From positions 372,001-436,000 of the forward strand of contig NZ_CP119779.1 of NCBI RefSeq assembly GCF_029338195.1: a stretch of DNA of 64,000 nt, in the 5' to 3' direction. Position numbers and translations under genes: made by a program. The first letter of the stretch is position 1; every line of letters starts with the position of its first letter. Below, in pieces: positions 24,116-32,538 of this stretch. The notes under the pieces were generated by a model. That model saw nothing but the letters and a program-made list of their open reading frames with translations, was not told the DNA's origin and did not search any database. This DNA comes from Haloarcula litorea (lineage in GTDB: Archaea; Halobacteriota; Halobacteria; Halobacteriales; Haloarculaceae).

Positions 24116-25006
24116 ATGCTCACCGTCCGGGCACCGGCCACGAGCGCGAACCTCGGGAGTGGGTTCGACGTGTTCGGCGTCGCGCTGGAGCGGCCGGCCG
24201 ACGTCCTCCGGCTGTCGAAGGCCGACCGGACGACCATCGAGGTGACCGGTGCCGGGAGCCAGTTCATCCCGGAGGACCCCGAGAAGAACACCGTCGGGGC
24301 GGTCGCCGAGGCGCTGGACGCCCCCGCACACATCGAGATCGACAAGGGCGTGCGGCCGGCCTCGGGGCTGGGGTCGTCGGCGGCCAGCGCGGCCGCCGCC
24401 GCCGTCGGCCTCAACGAACTGTACGACCGCGGGTACACCCGTGAGGAGCTGGTCCCCATCGCCGCCAAGGGGGAGGCCGTCGTCTCCGGGGACGCCCACG
24501 ACGACAACGTCGCTCCGGCCATTATGGGTGGGTTCACCATCGCGACCGCCGCCGGAGTCAGACAGGTCGACGCCGCCATCCCGCTGGTGGCCTGTCTGCC
24601 CGACATCGTCGTCTCGACGCGGGACGCCCGCCGGGTCGTCCCCGAGCGGGCCCGCGTCGAGCAGCTGGTCGAGACGGTCGGCAACGCCGCGACGCTGACG
24701 ACCGGGATGCACCGCGACGACCCCGACCTCGTCGGCGAGGGGATGCACGACACCGTCGTCACGCCCGCGCGAGCGAAGCTCATCGACGGTTACGATTCGG
24801 TCCGGGAGGCCGCACTGGCGGCCGGCGCGACGGGAGTCACGATCTCGGGGGCCGGGCCGACGGTCATCGCGGCCTGTCACGACGGCGACCGGCGGGCCAT
24901 CGCGAGCGCGATGCTGGACGCCTTCGACGAGCGCGGCGTCGACGCCCGCGCCTACCAGACCCGCATCGGTGCCGGCGCGGAACTGTTCGGACCCGACTCA
25001 GAGTAG
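24116..25006 (+). CDS. thrB: Homoserine kinase
   Basis: The 296-residue GHMP-family kinase phosphorylates homoserine before threonine synthase. The start PATSANLGSGFDVFGVALER is the family N-terminal signature. The ATP loop GVRPASGLGSSAASAAAAAV (about residues 78-97) contains the PxxxGLGSS motif, and GATGVTISGAGPTVIAAC is the C-terminal GHMP motif. Length is normal. ThrC is encoded about 29 kb away, so the pathway is dispersed. The stop region overlaps a small antisense zinc-ribbon gene by 9 bp. Confidence 0.95.
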   Translation: MLTVRAPATSANLGSGFDVFGVALERPADVLRLSKADRTTIEVTGAGSQFIPEDPEKNTVGAVAEALDAPAHIEIDKGVRPASGLGSSAASAAAAAVGLNELYDRGYTREELVPIAAKGEAVVSGDAHDDNVAPAIMGGFTIATAAGVRQVDAAIPLVACLPDIVVSTRDARRVVPERARVEQLVETVGNAATLTTGMHRDDPDLVGEGMHDTVVTPARAKLIDGYDSVREAALAAGATGVTISGAGPTVIAACHDGDRRAIASAMLDAFDERGVDARAYQTRIGAGAELFGPDSE

Positions 25007-25207
25007 TCCGAGGTCCCGCTCGGTCGGCGTCTCCTCGACGGCCCCGCCGCAGTTCGAACACGACTCGACCTCGCCGATGTAGGTCGTTCCGCAGTCCGGG
25101 CAGGTCGAGAGCGTCGTCTCCCCGTGATCGCCGTCCGATCGGGGCGTCTCCTCGGGGTCGCCGCGGGAGAGCAACGACCGCACTCGGTCCTGGAGCGTGG
25201 GACTCAT
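24998..25207 (-). CDS. Small zinc-ribbon protein
   Basis: This 69-residue protein has two CxxC knuckles, CPDCGTTYIG and CSNCGGAVEE (about residues 36-56), forming a treble-clef or ribbon zinc site. A basic/acidic N-terminal helix LQDRVRSLLSRGDPEET precedes them. The stop lies inside the 3' end of convergent thrB. It has its own start at 25207, with GGCTTTTCAG on the minus strand about 26-35 bp upstream. Function is unknown. Confidence 0.75.
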   Translation of the reverse strand: MSPTLQDRVRSLLSRGDPEETPRSDGDHGETTLSTCPDCGTTYIGEVESCSNCGGAVEETPTERDLGLL

Positions 25208-25253
25208 CTACCGACACGGCCGGCCGCGACCTGAAAAGCCCTTGTGGCTAATT

Positions 25254-25273
25254 TGTATTGCCCTGACAATACA
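25254..25273. promoter_or_regulatory. Perfect inverted repeat TGTATTG-N6-CAATACA
   Basis: A 7-bp perfect inverted repeat with a 6-base spacer lies in an AT-rich patch between the divergent zinc-ribbon gene (start 25207) and the epimerase gene (start 25361). The size and symmetry suit a dimeric helix-turn-helix regulator. It is about 88 bp from the epimerase start and about 47 bp from the zinc-ribbon start, so it may control the latter. A terminator hairpin is less likely since neither gene ends here. Confidence 0.45.
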
Positions 25274-25360
25274 GGCCGTCGCCGTGTGGCGGTTCCCCGT
25301 CGCTCGGGCCGACGCCGTCCCCGTCAGAGGGCCTTTGTCGGCGGCGGCCGTCGACGGGGT

Positions 25361-26191
25361 ATGGACGTTCTGCTCACCGGTGCCGCCGGCACCGTCGGGA
25401 CGGCGATCACGGACCACCTCGACGACCACGCGTTCACTCGCCTCGACGTCGCGGACGGCGACGGCGTCGACGTGGTCGCCGACGTCCGCGAGTACGACGA
25501 ACTCGCACCCCACGTCGTGGGCCACGACGCCGTCGTCCACCTCGCGCTGACGCCCGGGACGGGCGGGCCGGGCGACCGTTCGCTGGGGTGGAACGACGCG
25601 CAGGCGGACAACCTCGCGGGCATCCACAACGTCACCGAGGCGGCCGTCGAACACGGCTGTGACTCGCTCGTGTTCGCCTCCTCGAACCACGCCGTCGGGA
25701 TGGTCGAGGTCCGCAACGCCCCGGACGTGTACCACTACCAGGAGTCGGGCATCCGGGCGGGCCACGACGAGCCCCACCGGCCGGACTCCCGGTACGGCCT
25801 GACCAAGAGCTACGGCGAGGACCTGGGGCGGCTAGCCGCCGAGGCCCACGGGATTCGCTTCTACGGGCTCCGGCTGGGCGCGATCCGCGATCCCGAGTAC
25901 GACCACCCCTACGGCGACGCCGAGCGCGGCGTCGACGAGGGCCGCTGGGAGCGCGGCAGCGACGCCTACGACGAGCAGGTCGCCCGGATGAAGGGCCTCT
26001 GGCAGTCCCGGCGGGACTGCGCCCACCTGGTCGACTGCTGTCTCCGGGACGACACCGTCGAGTGGGACCACTTCTACGGCGTCAGCGGCAACGAGCGCCG
26101 CTGGCTCGACGACCTGGAACACGCCCGCGAGACCGTCGGCTACGAGCCCCAGGACGACGGCGAAGCGTGGGACGGGCCGCCCGAGCGGTGA
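25361..26191 (+). CDS. NAD-dependent epimerase/dehydratase family protein (Azf/uronate dehydrogenase-like)
   Basis: The 276-residue extended-SDR enzyme has the nucleotide motif MDVLLTGAAGTVGTAITDHL, the conserved FASSNHAVGMVEV, the catalytic YGLTK (Tyr-x-x-x-Lys), and RRDCAHLVDCCLRDD near the C-terminus. The same blocks occur, as recalled, in the haloarchaeal NAD-dependent glucose-6-phosphate dehydrogenase Azf and in uronate dehydrogenases, so a sugar or sugar-phosphate C1 oxidation is plausible. Substrate is not determined. The ATG at 25361 has CCTTTGTC about 28 bp upstream; the longer upstream frame is rejected. Confidence 0.82.
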   Translation: MDVLLTGAAGTVGTAITDHLDDHAFTRLDVADGDGVDVVADVREYDELAPHVVGHDAVVHLALTPGTGGPGDRSLGWNDAQADNLAGIHNVTEAAVEHGCDSLVFASSNHAVGMVEVRNAPDVYHYQESGIRAGHDEPHRPDSRYGLTKSYGEDLGRLAAEAHGIRFYGLRLGAIRDPEYDHPYGDAERGVDEGRWERGSDAYDEQVARMKGLWQSRRDCAHLVDCCLRDDTVEWDHFYGVSGNERRWLDDLEHARETVGYEPQDDGEAWDGPPER

Positions 26192-26260
26192 GTCACGGCG
26201 GGTCGGCGACCGCGCCGTGTCAGCCCGTAGACTCTTGACGCCGCCTGCCGCGTCCCCGGT

Positions 26261-27235
26261 ATGGAGTACACCGTGGTCCTCTGTGACAACAAGACGGTCG
26301 ACCCGGCGACCCAGTCCGAGATCCTGGAGTCGGCGGGCGCGAGCATCGAGATCTTAGACGAGAAGACGGAGGCCGCCGTCGCCGAAGCCGTCCGCGGCGC
26401 ACACGGCCTCGTCGTCGACGCGGCGACGCCGGTGACGGCCGAGGCTCTCGCCGGGACCGACACGCTCCGGGTCGTCGGGCGGGCCGGGATCGGCGTCGAC
26501 AACATCGACGTCGCTGCGGCCGACGACGAGGGGATCACCGTCGTCAACGTCCCGGACTACTGTCTGGACGAGGTGGCGATCCAGGCGCTCTCGCTCCTGT
26601 TGGCCTGCGTGCGGGCGGTCCCGCAGTACGACCGCGAGGTCAAGGCCGGGACCTGGGACTGGGGGACCGGCCAGCCGCTCCGCCGGGTGGCCGGCAGCAC
26701 CCTCGGGCTCGTCGGCTTCGGCGGTATCGCCCGGCGGCTGGCGTCGAAGCTCCGGACCTTCCACGTCGACGTCATCGCCCACGACCCCAACGTCGACGCC
26801 GAGACGATGCGTGACTACGGCGTCGAGCGGGTCGGGTTCGAGGAGCTGCTGGACCGCGTCGACTACTGCTCGGTCCACGCGCCCCTGTTCGCGGCGACCC
26901 GACACCTGCTCTCGACCGCGGAGTTCGAGCGGCTCGACGACGACGCCGTCCTCGTCAACACCGCCCGCGGCCCGGTCGTCGACGAGGACGCGCTGCTGGC
27001 GGCCCTGGAGACCGGCGAGATCGCGTCGGCGGGGCTGGACGTCCGGGAGTCCGAGCCGCCGGCGGCCGACGACCCCCTGGCCGAGCGGGACGACGTGGTG
27101 CTGACGCCCCACGTGGGGTGGTACTCCGAGGAGAGCCGCGCGGACCTCTCGCGGGGCGTCGCCGGCGACGTGGCGGCCGTCCTGCGGGGCGAGGCACCGT
27201 CGAACCCGGTCGACCCCGAGACGCCGTGGATCTAG
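26261..27235 (+). CDS. D-2-hydroxyacid dehydrogenase (phosphoglycerate dehydrogenase / CtBP-like)
   Basis: The 324-residue NAD-dependent enzyme has the substrate-domain motif [17 protein letters not shown], the NAD loop [18 protein letters not shown], and catalytic Arg in [16 protein letters not shown]. The catalytic Glu is probably in [13 protein letters not shown] and the His in [12 protein letters not shown]. It lacks a C-terminal ACT domain, so it is not the long SerA. CtBP-like and SerA3-type annotations are common for this form. The substrate could be 3-phosphoglycerate or another 2-hydroxyacid. It follows the epimerase by 69 bp, perhaps independently transcribed (GACTCTTGACG upstream). 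Confidence 0.85.
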   Translation: MEYTVVLCDNKTVDPATQSEILESAGASIEILDEKTEAAVAEAVRGAHGLVVDAATPVTAEALAGTDTLRVVGRAGIGVDNIDVAAADDEGITVVNVPDYCLDEVAIQALSLLLACVRAVPQYDREVKAGTWDWGTGQPLRRVAGSTLGLVGFGGIARRLASKLRTFHVDVIAHDPNVDAETMRDYGVERVGFEELLDRVDYCSVHAPLFAATRHLLSTAEFERLDDDAVLVNTARGPVVDEDALLAALETGEIASAGLDVRESEPPAADDPLAERDDVVLTPHVGWYSEESRADLSRGVAGDVAAVLRGEAPSNPVDPETPWI

Positions 27236-27272
27236 CGGGCGGTGGGAGGTCCACGCCCACCGTCTTCGCCCG

Positions 27273-27725
27273 CTACCCGCCCCGGACGTGTTCGTTGCGC
27301 AGGTCGTGCAGCACCTCCTCGGCGTGGCCCGAGGGGTCCGACAGCTCGGGGTCGTAGACGGCCGTCACCTCCCCGTCGGCCAGGACGAACGTCACCCGGT
27401 CGGTGCGTCCCTCGCTGGTGTCGAGGCCGAACGCCTCGGCGACCTCGCCGTCGGGGTCGGCCAGCAGGTCGTACAGCAGCCCCTCCTCCTCGGCGAAGTC
27501 GGCGTGGGTGTCGGCGTCGTCCATCGAGACGCCGTAGACGGTGATGCCGCCCTCCTCGAACTGGGGATAGTGGTCCTGGAAGTCCCGGGCCTCGATGGTG
27601 CAGCCGCCGGTGAAGTCCTTCGGGTAGAAGTACACCACCGTCGGCTCCGCGAAGTCGGGGCTGACCGTCTCCCCGTGCTGGTTCGGTGCGCTGATCTCGG
27701 GTGCCGCGTCGCCTGCGTCGAGCAT
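27273..27725 (-). CDS. bcp: Peroxiredoxin, Bcp/PrxQ-type
   Basis: The 150-residue thiol peroxidase starts at the ATG at 27723-27725. [20 protein letters not shown] holds the peroxidatic cysteine (about residue 45) in the T-x-x-C context. The usual PrxQ resolving cysteine five residues later (C-x4-C) is absent: the slot is Arg in EARDF. The enzyme would therefore act as a 1-Cys type needing an external thiol. The rest ([30 protein letters not shown]) is canonical. Confidence 0.9.
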   Translation of the reverse strand: MLDAGDAAPEISAPNQHGETVSPDFAEPTVVYFYPKDFTGGCTIEARDFQDHYPQFEEGGITVYGVSMDDADTHADFAEEEGLLYDLLADPDGEVAEAFGLDTSEGRTDRVTFVLADGEVTAVYDPELSDPSGHAEEVLHDLRNEHVRGG

Positions 27726-27839
27726 ACCCTCGATTGGGACCACTCACACAACCCCCTTTGGGTGACGGCACGCTGGGTCGCGGGCGACGGTCAGGCGTGT
27801 TTGGACAAGGTTTTACCGAGCCCCCCAGAACGGTCGGAT

Positions 27840-28490
27840 ATGTCGAATCCGCGCATCCTGATTCTCGGGCCGCCGGGAGCCGGCAAAGGGACCCAGAGCG
27901 CCAACCTCGCCGAGGAGTACGACGTCGAACACGTCACCACCGGCGACGCGCTCCGGGCCAACAAGGACATGGACATCTCCGACATGGACACGGAGTACGA
28001 CACGCCCCGCCAGTACATGGAGGCGGGCGACCTCGTCCCCGACGCCGTCGTCAACGCCATCGTCGCCGAGGCGCTCTCGCAGGCCGACGGGTTCGTGCTG
28101 GACGGCTACCCGCGCAACTTAGAGCAGGCCGAGGAGCTCGAAGGGATGACCGACCTCGACGTGATCCTCTCGCTGGAGGTCTCCCGCGAGGAGCTCGTCG
28201 ACCGCCTGACCGGCCGCCGGGTGTGCGACGACTGCGGCGCGAACTACCACGTCGAGTTCAACCCGCCCGAGACCGAGGGCGTCTGTGACCAGTGCGGCGG
28301 CGAGCTCGTCCAGCGCGACGACGACAACGAGGAGTCGGTGCGCAACCGACTGGACGTCTTCGACGAGAACACCGCCCCGGTCATCGACCACTACGAGGAC
28401 CACGACGGGTTCGTCACTATCGACGGCGAGGGGACCCCCGACGAGGTCTGGGCGGACATCCGGGCCGCCGTCGACGAGCACACAGAATAA
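27840..28490 (+). CDS. adk: Adenylate kinase
   Basis: The 216-residue kinase interconverts ATP + AMP and 2 ADP. The P-loop [10 protein letters not shown] (about residues 10-19), AMP-binding [12 protein letters not shown] and [16 protein letters not shown] are present. A LID domain with four cysteines ([16 protein letters not shown]) forms a structural zinc site. The ATG at 27840 follows GGTTTTACC (27809-27817) by about 27 bp, a clear leaderless promoter. It begins the adk-EMC3-cmk-cbf5 cluster conserved in archaea. Confidence 0.97.
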   Translation: MSNPRILILGPPGAGKGTQSANLAEEYDVEHVTTGDALRANKDMDISDMDTEYDTPRQYMEAGDLVPDAVVNAIVAEALSQADGFVLDGYPRNLEQAEELEGMTDLDVILSLEVSREELVDRLTGRRVCDDCGANYHVEFNPPETEGVCDQCGGELVQRDDDNEESVRNRLDVFDENTAPVIDHYEDHDGFVTIDGEGTPDEVWADIRAAVDEHTE

Positions 28491-28523
28491 AGTTGATACG
28501 GCGTCGCCGCTGAGAGGAGTGTA

Positions 28524-29414
28524 ATGGCACGCACCGCGCCGAAGGTGGAACGGCTCGCCGACGACGGCGAAGCGATGACCGACGCGCTCGCGACGGTCCT
28601 CTCGGTCGCGGAGGAGAAGGGGACCGTCCAGTGGAGCGACGTCAGCGACGACCTCACCAGCGGCGAGTGGGGCCGGCTCATCGAGTCCGGCCTGCTGGTC
28701 GACGCCGACGGCGAGGGGTTCGTCGTGGAGGACCCCGAGGGCGTCCGGGAGGCCCTGGAGGAGTCCGACGCCGCCCCCGAGGACGACGACGAGGACGAGG
28801 GGTGGAGCACCTGGGACAAGCTCGCCGGCCTCGGGACCATCGGCCTGTTCGCCGGCTACTCGCTGACCTCCGTCCGGGACGCCATCGGCGGCGTGCTGGA
28901 CGTCGCGCTCGGGCCGCTGGCCGAGGCGCTCCCGTTCTACGTGATGATCCTCGTCCTGGCGCTGTTCACCGGGATCACCTCCTCGATCCTGCAGGACCAG
29001 CTGATGGACATGGACGGGATGGGCGAACACCAGGAGAAGATGCAGGACCTCCAGGAGCGCCGCAAGGAGGCCAAAGAGCGGGGCGACGACGAGGCGCTCG
29101 ACCGCCTCGAACAGGAGCAGATGGAGCTGATGAGCGACCAGATGGGGATGTTCAAGAAGCAGTTCCGCCCGATGGTCTGGATCATGCTCATCAACATCCC
29201 CGTGTTCCTCTGGCTCTACTGGATGGTCTTCGGCACCGGGATGTCGCTGTCGGCCCCCGTCGCCACCTTCCCCATCGTCGGCGAGGTCGAGGCCTGGCAG
29301 GCCGGCGTCGCCGGCCCGCTGCAGGCGTGGATCCTCTGGTACTTCCTCTGCTCGCTGTCGTTCACGCAGGTCATCCGGAAGGCGCTGAACGTCGAGACGA
29401 CGCCGACCGGGTGA
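28524..29414 (+). CDS. EMC3/TMCO1 family (DUF106) membrane protein, YidC-like insertase
   Basis: The 296-residue protein belongs to the archaeal branch of the Oxa1/YidC superfamily that helps insert membrane proteins. Three hydrophobic helices are at about residues 130-152 ([20 protein letters not shown]), 215-240 ([20 protein letters not shown]) and 265-285. Between the first two lies a charged coiled coil ([20 protein letters not shown]). About 95 residues precede the membrane part and look like a winged helix ([40 protein letters not shown]) plus an acidic linker. Its place between adk and cmk matches other archaea. Confidence 0.9.
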   Translation: MARTAPKVERLADDGEAMTDALATVLSVAEEKGTVQWSDVSDDLTSGEWGRLIESGLLVDADGEGFVVEDPEGVREALEESDAAPEDDDEDEGWSTWDKLAGLGTIGLFAGYSLTSVRDAIGGVLDVALGPLAEALPFYVMILVLALFTGITSSILQDQLMDMDGMGEHQEKMQDLQERRKEAKERGDDEALDRLEQEQMELMSDQMGMFKKQFRPMVWIMLINIPVFLWLYWMVFGTGMSLSAPVATFPIVGEVEAWQAGVAGPLQAWILWYFLCSLSFTQVIRKALNVETTPTG

Positions 29415-29472
29415 GCGCGCCGCGCCACCGACAGTTCGCAACGCCTTTCATCGCCACCGTCGCAGGACGGGT

Positions 29473-30051
29473 ATGTTGATCACCGTCTCCGGCCCCGCCG
29501 GGAGCGGCAAGAGCACGCTCGCGAAGAGCCTCGCCGACGCGCTGGACTACGACCACGTCAGCGGCGGGGACATCTTCCGCGAGCTGGCCGAGGAGCGAGG
29601 GATGACCCCCCTGGAACTCAACAAGGCCGCCGAGGAGGACGCCCAGATCGACCGGGACCTCGACCGGCGGCTGCGTGACATCGCCAAAGAGCGGGACGAC
29701 CTCGTCCTCGAATCGCGGCTGGCGGGCTGGATGGCCGGCGAGTACGCCGACGTCAAGCTCTGGCTCACCGCGCCGCTCGACGTCCGGGCCGAACGCATCG
29801 CTCAGCGGGAGAACAAGCCCTTCGAGCAGGCCCGCACCGAGACGAAAGAGCGGGGCGACAGCGAGGCCCAGCGGTACAGCGACTACTACGACATCGACTT
29901 CGACGACCTCTCCATCTACGACCTCTCGGTCAACACCGCCCGCTGGGACCCGCAGGGCGTGTTGAGCGTGACGCTGCACGCCGTCGACTCCTACCGGCCC
30001 GACGGCGACGAGGGGAAGGCACCCATCGAGGACGTCCGCTACGAGTTCTGA
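29473..30051 (+). CDS. cmk: Cytidylate kinase, archaeal short form
   Basis: The 192-residue kinase phosphorylates CMP/dCMP. The P-loop [16 protein letters not shown] (about residues 7-22), [18 protein letters not shown] and [20 protein letters not shown] are typical of the archaeal AAA-type CMP kinase. [17 protein letters not shown] lies in the C-terminal region. It is one nucleotide upstream of cbf5, so the two are certainly cotranscribed. Length is normal. Confidence 0.96.
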   Translation: MLITVSGPAGSGKSTLAKSLADALDYDHVSGGDIFRELAEERGMTPLELNKAAEEDAQIDRDLDRRLRDIAKERDDLVLESRLAGWMAGEYADVKLWLTAPLDVRAERIAQRENKPFEQARTETKERGDSEAQRYSDYYDIDFDDLSIYDLSVNTARWDPQGVLSVTLHAVDSYRPDGDEGKAPIEDVRYEF

Positions 30052-30052
30052 G

Positions 30053-30943
30053 ATGCCGCTCCGTGGCCCACCCGACGAGCGCGACGCCGACTCGCTGCTC
30101 GCGTTCGGCGTCGTGAACCTCGACAAGCCGCCCGGCCCCTCGGCCCACCAGGTCGCAGCGTGGGTCCGGGACGCCACCGGCCAGGACCGGGTGGCCCACG
30201 GCGGGACGCTCGACCCGAAGGTCACCGGCTGTCTCCCCGTCCTGCTGGGCGACGCCGCCCGCGCCGCCCGCGTGTTCGACGACGCCGTCAAGGAGTACGT
30301 CGCCGTCCTCGAACTCCACGACCGCGCGCCCGCCGACTTCGAGGCCGTCCTCGCCGAGTTCGAGGGCGACGTCTACCAGAAGCCCCCGCGCAAGAGCGCC
30401 GTCAAGCGACAGCTCAGGACCCGCCACATCCACGCGCTGGACGTGCTGGAGCGCGGGGACCGCCGGGCCCTGCTGCGGGTCCGCTGCGAGTCGGGCACCT
30501 ACGTCCGGAAGCTGTGTCACGACCTCGGACTGGCGCTGGGGACCGGCGCGCACATGGGCGACCTCCGCCGGACCGCGACGGGCACCTTCGACGACGCCGC
30601 CCTCGTGACGATGCACGACCTCGTGGACGCGCTGGCGTTCGCCGAGGAGGGCGACGAGGGACCGCTGCGGGAGGCCGTCCGGCCGGCCGAACGGGCGCTG
30701 GCTCACCTGCCGCGGGTGACGATCGCCCCCAGCGCCGCCCGCGAGGTGGCCGAGGGCGCGCCGGTGTACGCGCCCGGCGTGCTGTCGACCGCACCGGCCG
30801 AGATCGGCGGCGCGACGCCCGAGCCGGGCGGGCTGGTCGCCTGTGACACGCCCGACGGCGCGGCGGTCTGTCTCGGGACGCTGGCCGGCGACCCCGACGC
30901 CGACGCCGGCACCGTCGTCGAGCTCGAACGCGTGCTGGTGTGA
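30053..30943 (+). CDS. cbf5: Cbf5, pseudouridine synthase subunit of H/ACA guide RNPs
   Basis: The 296-residue TruB-family enzyme isomerises uridines in rRNA and tRNA, usually guided by H/ACA RNA with Nop10, Gar1 and L7Ae. The catalytic Asp is in VAHGGTLDPKVTGCLPVLLG (about residues 44-63). QKPPRKSAVKRQLRTR and RCESGTYVRKLCHDLG mark the active-site floor, and a C-terminal PUA domain starts at about residue 215 (HLPRVTIAPSAAREVAEGAP). Gene order with cmk is a known archaeal arrangement. Confidence 0.96.
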   Translation: MPLRGPPDERDADSLLAFGVVNLDKPPGPSAHQVAAWVRDATGQDRVAHGGTLDPKVTGCLPVLLGDAARAARVFDDAVKEYVAVLELHDRAPADFEAVLAEFEGDVYQKPPRKSAVKRQLRTRHIHALDVLERGDRRALLRVRCESGTYVRKLCHDLGLALGTGAHMGDLRRTATGTFDDAALVTMHDLVDALAFAEEGDEGPLREAVRPAERALAHLPRVTIAPSAAREVAEGAPVYAPGVLSTAPAEIGGATPEPGGLVACDTPDGAAVCLGTLAGDPDADAGTVVELERVLV

Positions 30944-30974
30944 CGTTTTAGTGGCCGGCGCGCCAGGCTCGGGT

Positions 30975-32072
30975 ATGCGTGTCGGAACCGCGACGACCGA
31001 CCCCGGCGAGACCGCGACCGGCTGGCTCGACGTGACCACGCTCCCCACCGGCGGTCGGGAGCGCCTGCCCGTCCTGCTGGCCGAGGGGACGGGCGACGGC
31101 CCCACGCTGTGGGTGACCGCCGGCGTCCACGGCGACGAGCTCACCGGCGTCGCCGCCGCCCAGGACCTGCTGGACGACCGCCTCCCCGACCGGCTGGCCG
31201 GCGATCTGGTGGTCGTGCCGACGGTCAACCCCGCCGGCCTGCGCCGGACCAGCAGGGAGTCGTACTACCACGGCGACGACCCCAACAGGTACTTCCCCGA
31301 CCCGGACGCCGACCAGTACCGGCCGCCCCGCGTCCAGCAGCGCATCGACGAGGCGCTGTTCGACGCCGTCACCGGCGACGAGGACGCACCCGTCACCGAC
31401 GCCGCCGCGGACGCCCTGCTCGACCTCCACACCGCCCACGTCGGCTCGCTCCCGTTCGTCATCCGCGACCGGACCCTGTACGGCGACCGCCGCGACGAGG
31501 CCGCCGCCGAGGCGCTCCGGGACGACCTCGCGGCGCTGGCCGACGCGCTGGGGCTCCCGGTCGTGACGGAGTACACCGACCCCGAGTACACCGGCGAGGG
31601 CCTGCACCGCTCGCTGACCGGCGCGGTCACCAACGAGGCCGGCGTCCCCGCGCTGACGGTCGAACTCGGCACCCACAGCGTCGTCGACGAGACCGAACGC
31701 GCCCGCGGGGTCGCCGCCGTCTACCGGGCGCTCGTGAATCTGGGCGCGCTCGATACCCTCCCCGGGTGGGTGCCCGACACCGAGCCGATCACTTCGGGCG
31801 TCGACTACCGCCTCAGACGGGCGGTCCACCCACACACCGACACCGCCGGCCTGGTCCGCCACCGGGTCGCCGTCGGCGACGTGCTGACCGAGGGCGACCC
31901 CGTCGCGGACGTGGTCTCGCCCCACGGCGAGGTCCGCGCGACCGTCGCGACCGACCACGACGGCGTCGTGCTGGGCCGCGGGGAGGGGATGGCCGTCTAC
32001 GAGAACGACCCGCTGGCCAGCCTGGCGGTCCGCGACGAGGCCCCGCTGGTCGTGCCCCGCGAGGAGTCCTGA
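30975..32072 (+). CDS. Succinylglutamate desuccinylase/aspartoacylase family zinc hydrolase
   Basis: The 365-residue M14-like amidohydrolase has zinc ligands visible as WVTAGVHGDELTG (His and Glu, about residues 46-58) and LLDLHTAHVGS (His, about 150). VPTVNPAGLRRTSRESYYHG and the catalytic Glu of LTVELGTHSVVDE are also present. The C-terminal 90 residues form the extra beta domain (VGDVLTEGDPVADVVSPHGE). Such enzymes cleave N-acyl amino acids or similar amides; the substrate is unknown. The ATG at 30975 has GTTTTAGTG about 27 bp upstream. A frame extending to 30843 inside cbf5 is rejected. Confidence 0.88.
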   Translation: MRVGTATTDPGETATGWLDVTTLPTGGRERLPVLLAEGTGDGPTLWVTAGVHGDELTGVAAAQDLLDDRLPDRLAGDLVVVPTVNPAGLRRTSRESYYHGDDPNRYFPDPDADQYRPPRVQQRIDEALFDAVTGDEDAPVTDAAADALLDLHTAHVGSLPFVIRDRTLYGDRRDEAAAEALRDDLAALADALGLPVVTEYTDPEYTGEGLHRSLTGAVTNEAGVPALTVELGTHSVVDETERARGVAAVYRALVNLGALDTLPGWVPDTEPITSGVDYRLRRAVHPHTDTAGLVRHRVAVGDVLTEGDPVADVVSPHGEVRATVATDHDGVVLGRGEGMAVYENDPLASLAVRDEAPLVVPREES

Positions 32073-32096
32073 CACGGCGACGGCGAAACGACACCC

Positions 32097-32106
32097 TTAA
32101 TTAAAC
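32097..32106 (+). promoter_or_regulatory. TATA box of the tRNA-Pro gene
   Basis: TTAATTAAAC lies 25-31 bp before the first base of the tRNA gene, and no ORF begins at that spacing. It is among the strongest AT-rich elements in the window, as expected for a stable-RNA promoter. Confidence 0.7.
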
Positions 32107-32127
32107 CACTCTCGTCGTCCGATGTGC

Positions 32128-32198
32128 GGGACCGTGGGGTAGCGGTATCCTCGGCGCATGGGGTGCGTCGGACCTGAGTTCGAATCTCGGCGGTCCCA
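32128..32198 (+). tRNA. tRNA-Pro (anticodon GGG)
   Basis: A cloverleaf folds by hand. The acceptor stem is GGGACCG with CGGTCCC. The D arm is around GGGTAGCGGTATCC. The anticodon stem GGCGC/GCGTC encloses loop ATGGGGT, with T33 and anticodon GGG. The T stem CTGAG/CTCGG encloses TTCGAAT. The discriminator is A (32198), CCA is not encoded, and no intron is seen. It decodes CCC, and by wobble CCU. The D stem contains a G-T pair and one T-T opposition depending on alignment. Confidence 0.93.
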
Positions 32199-32211
32199 CT
32201 CCAAAATAAAG

Positions 32212-32237
32212 GATAGCGGCGCTATCTTCCGCTTTTT
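32212..32237 (+). terminator. Hairpin plus T-run after tRNA-Pro
   Basis: GATAGC (32212-32217), a 3-base loop and GCTATC (32221-32226) form a perfect stem, followed by TTTTT at 32233-32237. In archaea the T-run alone usually terminates transcription; the hairpin may help. Confidence 0.55.
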
Positions 32238-32531
32238 CGTCGAATCGAGGTGGTCGGCGTGAGCCGTGCGCCCGACCGGTCCACGGCGGGGCGGACAGTC
32301 TACGGTGCCCCGTCACTTCCGGGGGTGGAACAGTGCCGGCGACACGGCGCGGAACCGCGTCAAGCAGTGCCGTGGCAACGTCTGTTGATACAATCTAGTT
32401 AGGCTAGCCGTTTTTTGTCACATCTATCGACGACTCGATATGAACTCCCCCCTCCGCGAAGTGCCGACGCCGCCCCGGATACCGTCTCGCTCCCTCGGCA
32501 CAGGCGAGGGCCGCCGTCGCCGACGGTCGGG
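32238..32531. other. Non-coding stretch upstream of a histidine kinase; contains a promoter
   Basis: With the terminator just before it, this is the only gap longer than 300 bases without a confident gene. Most of it is plain GC-rich DNA. An AT-rich patch at about 32386-32440 holds the palindrome GGCTAGCC (32402-32409) and TTTTTTG (32411-32417). The latter is placed about 27 bp before the ATG of the small ORF described next. Nothing else is seen. Confidence 0.5.
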
Positions 32532-32538
32532 ATGCTAG
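32440..32538 (+). CDS. Possible short leader ORF overlapping a histidine kinase start
   Basis: A 32-codon frame starts at ATG 32440, exactly where a leaderless start is expected after TTTTTTG (32411-32417). It ends at TAG 32536-32538, overlapping the kinase ATG (32532) by 7 bp in another frame. The peptide is basic and proline-rich (RRRRRSGC end). It may couple or attenuate kinase translation, or be chance. No homologue is recognised. Confidence 0.35.
   Translation: MNSPLREVPTPPRIPSRSLGTGEGRRRRRSGC

Noticed and set aside
32097-32104. TTAATTAA palindrome as a regulatory site
   Set aside because: It is best explained as the TATA box of tRNA-Pro, at the expected spacing.
32128-32198. tRNA gene as a phage or element attachment site
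   Set aside because: No duplicated 3' end of the tRNA, integrase or change in gene character follows it. The next genes are ordinary chromosomal genes.
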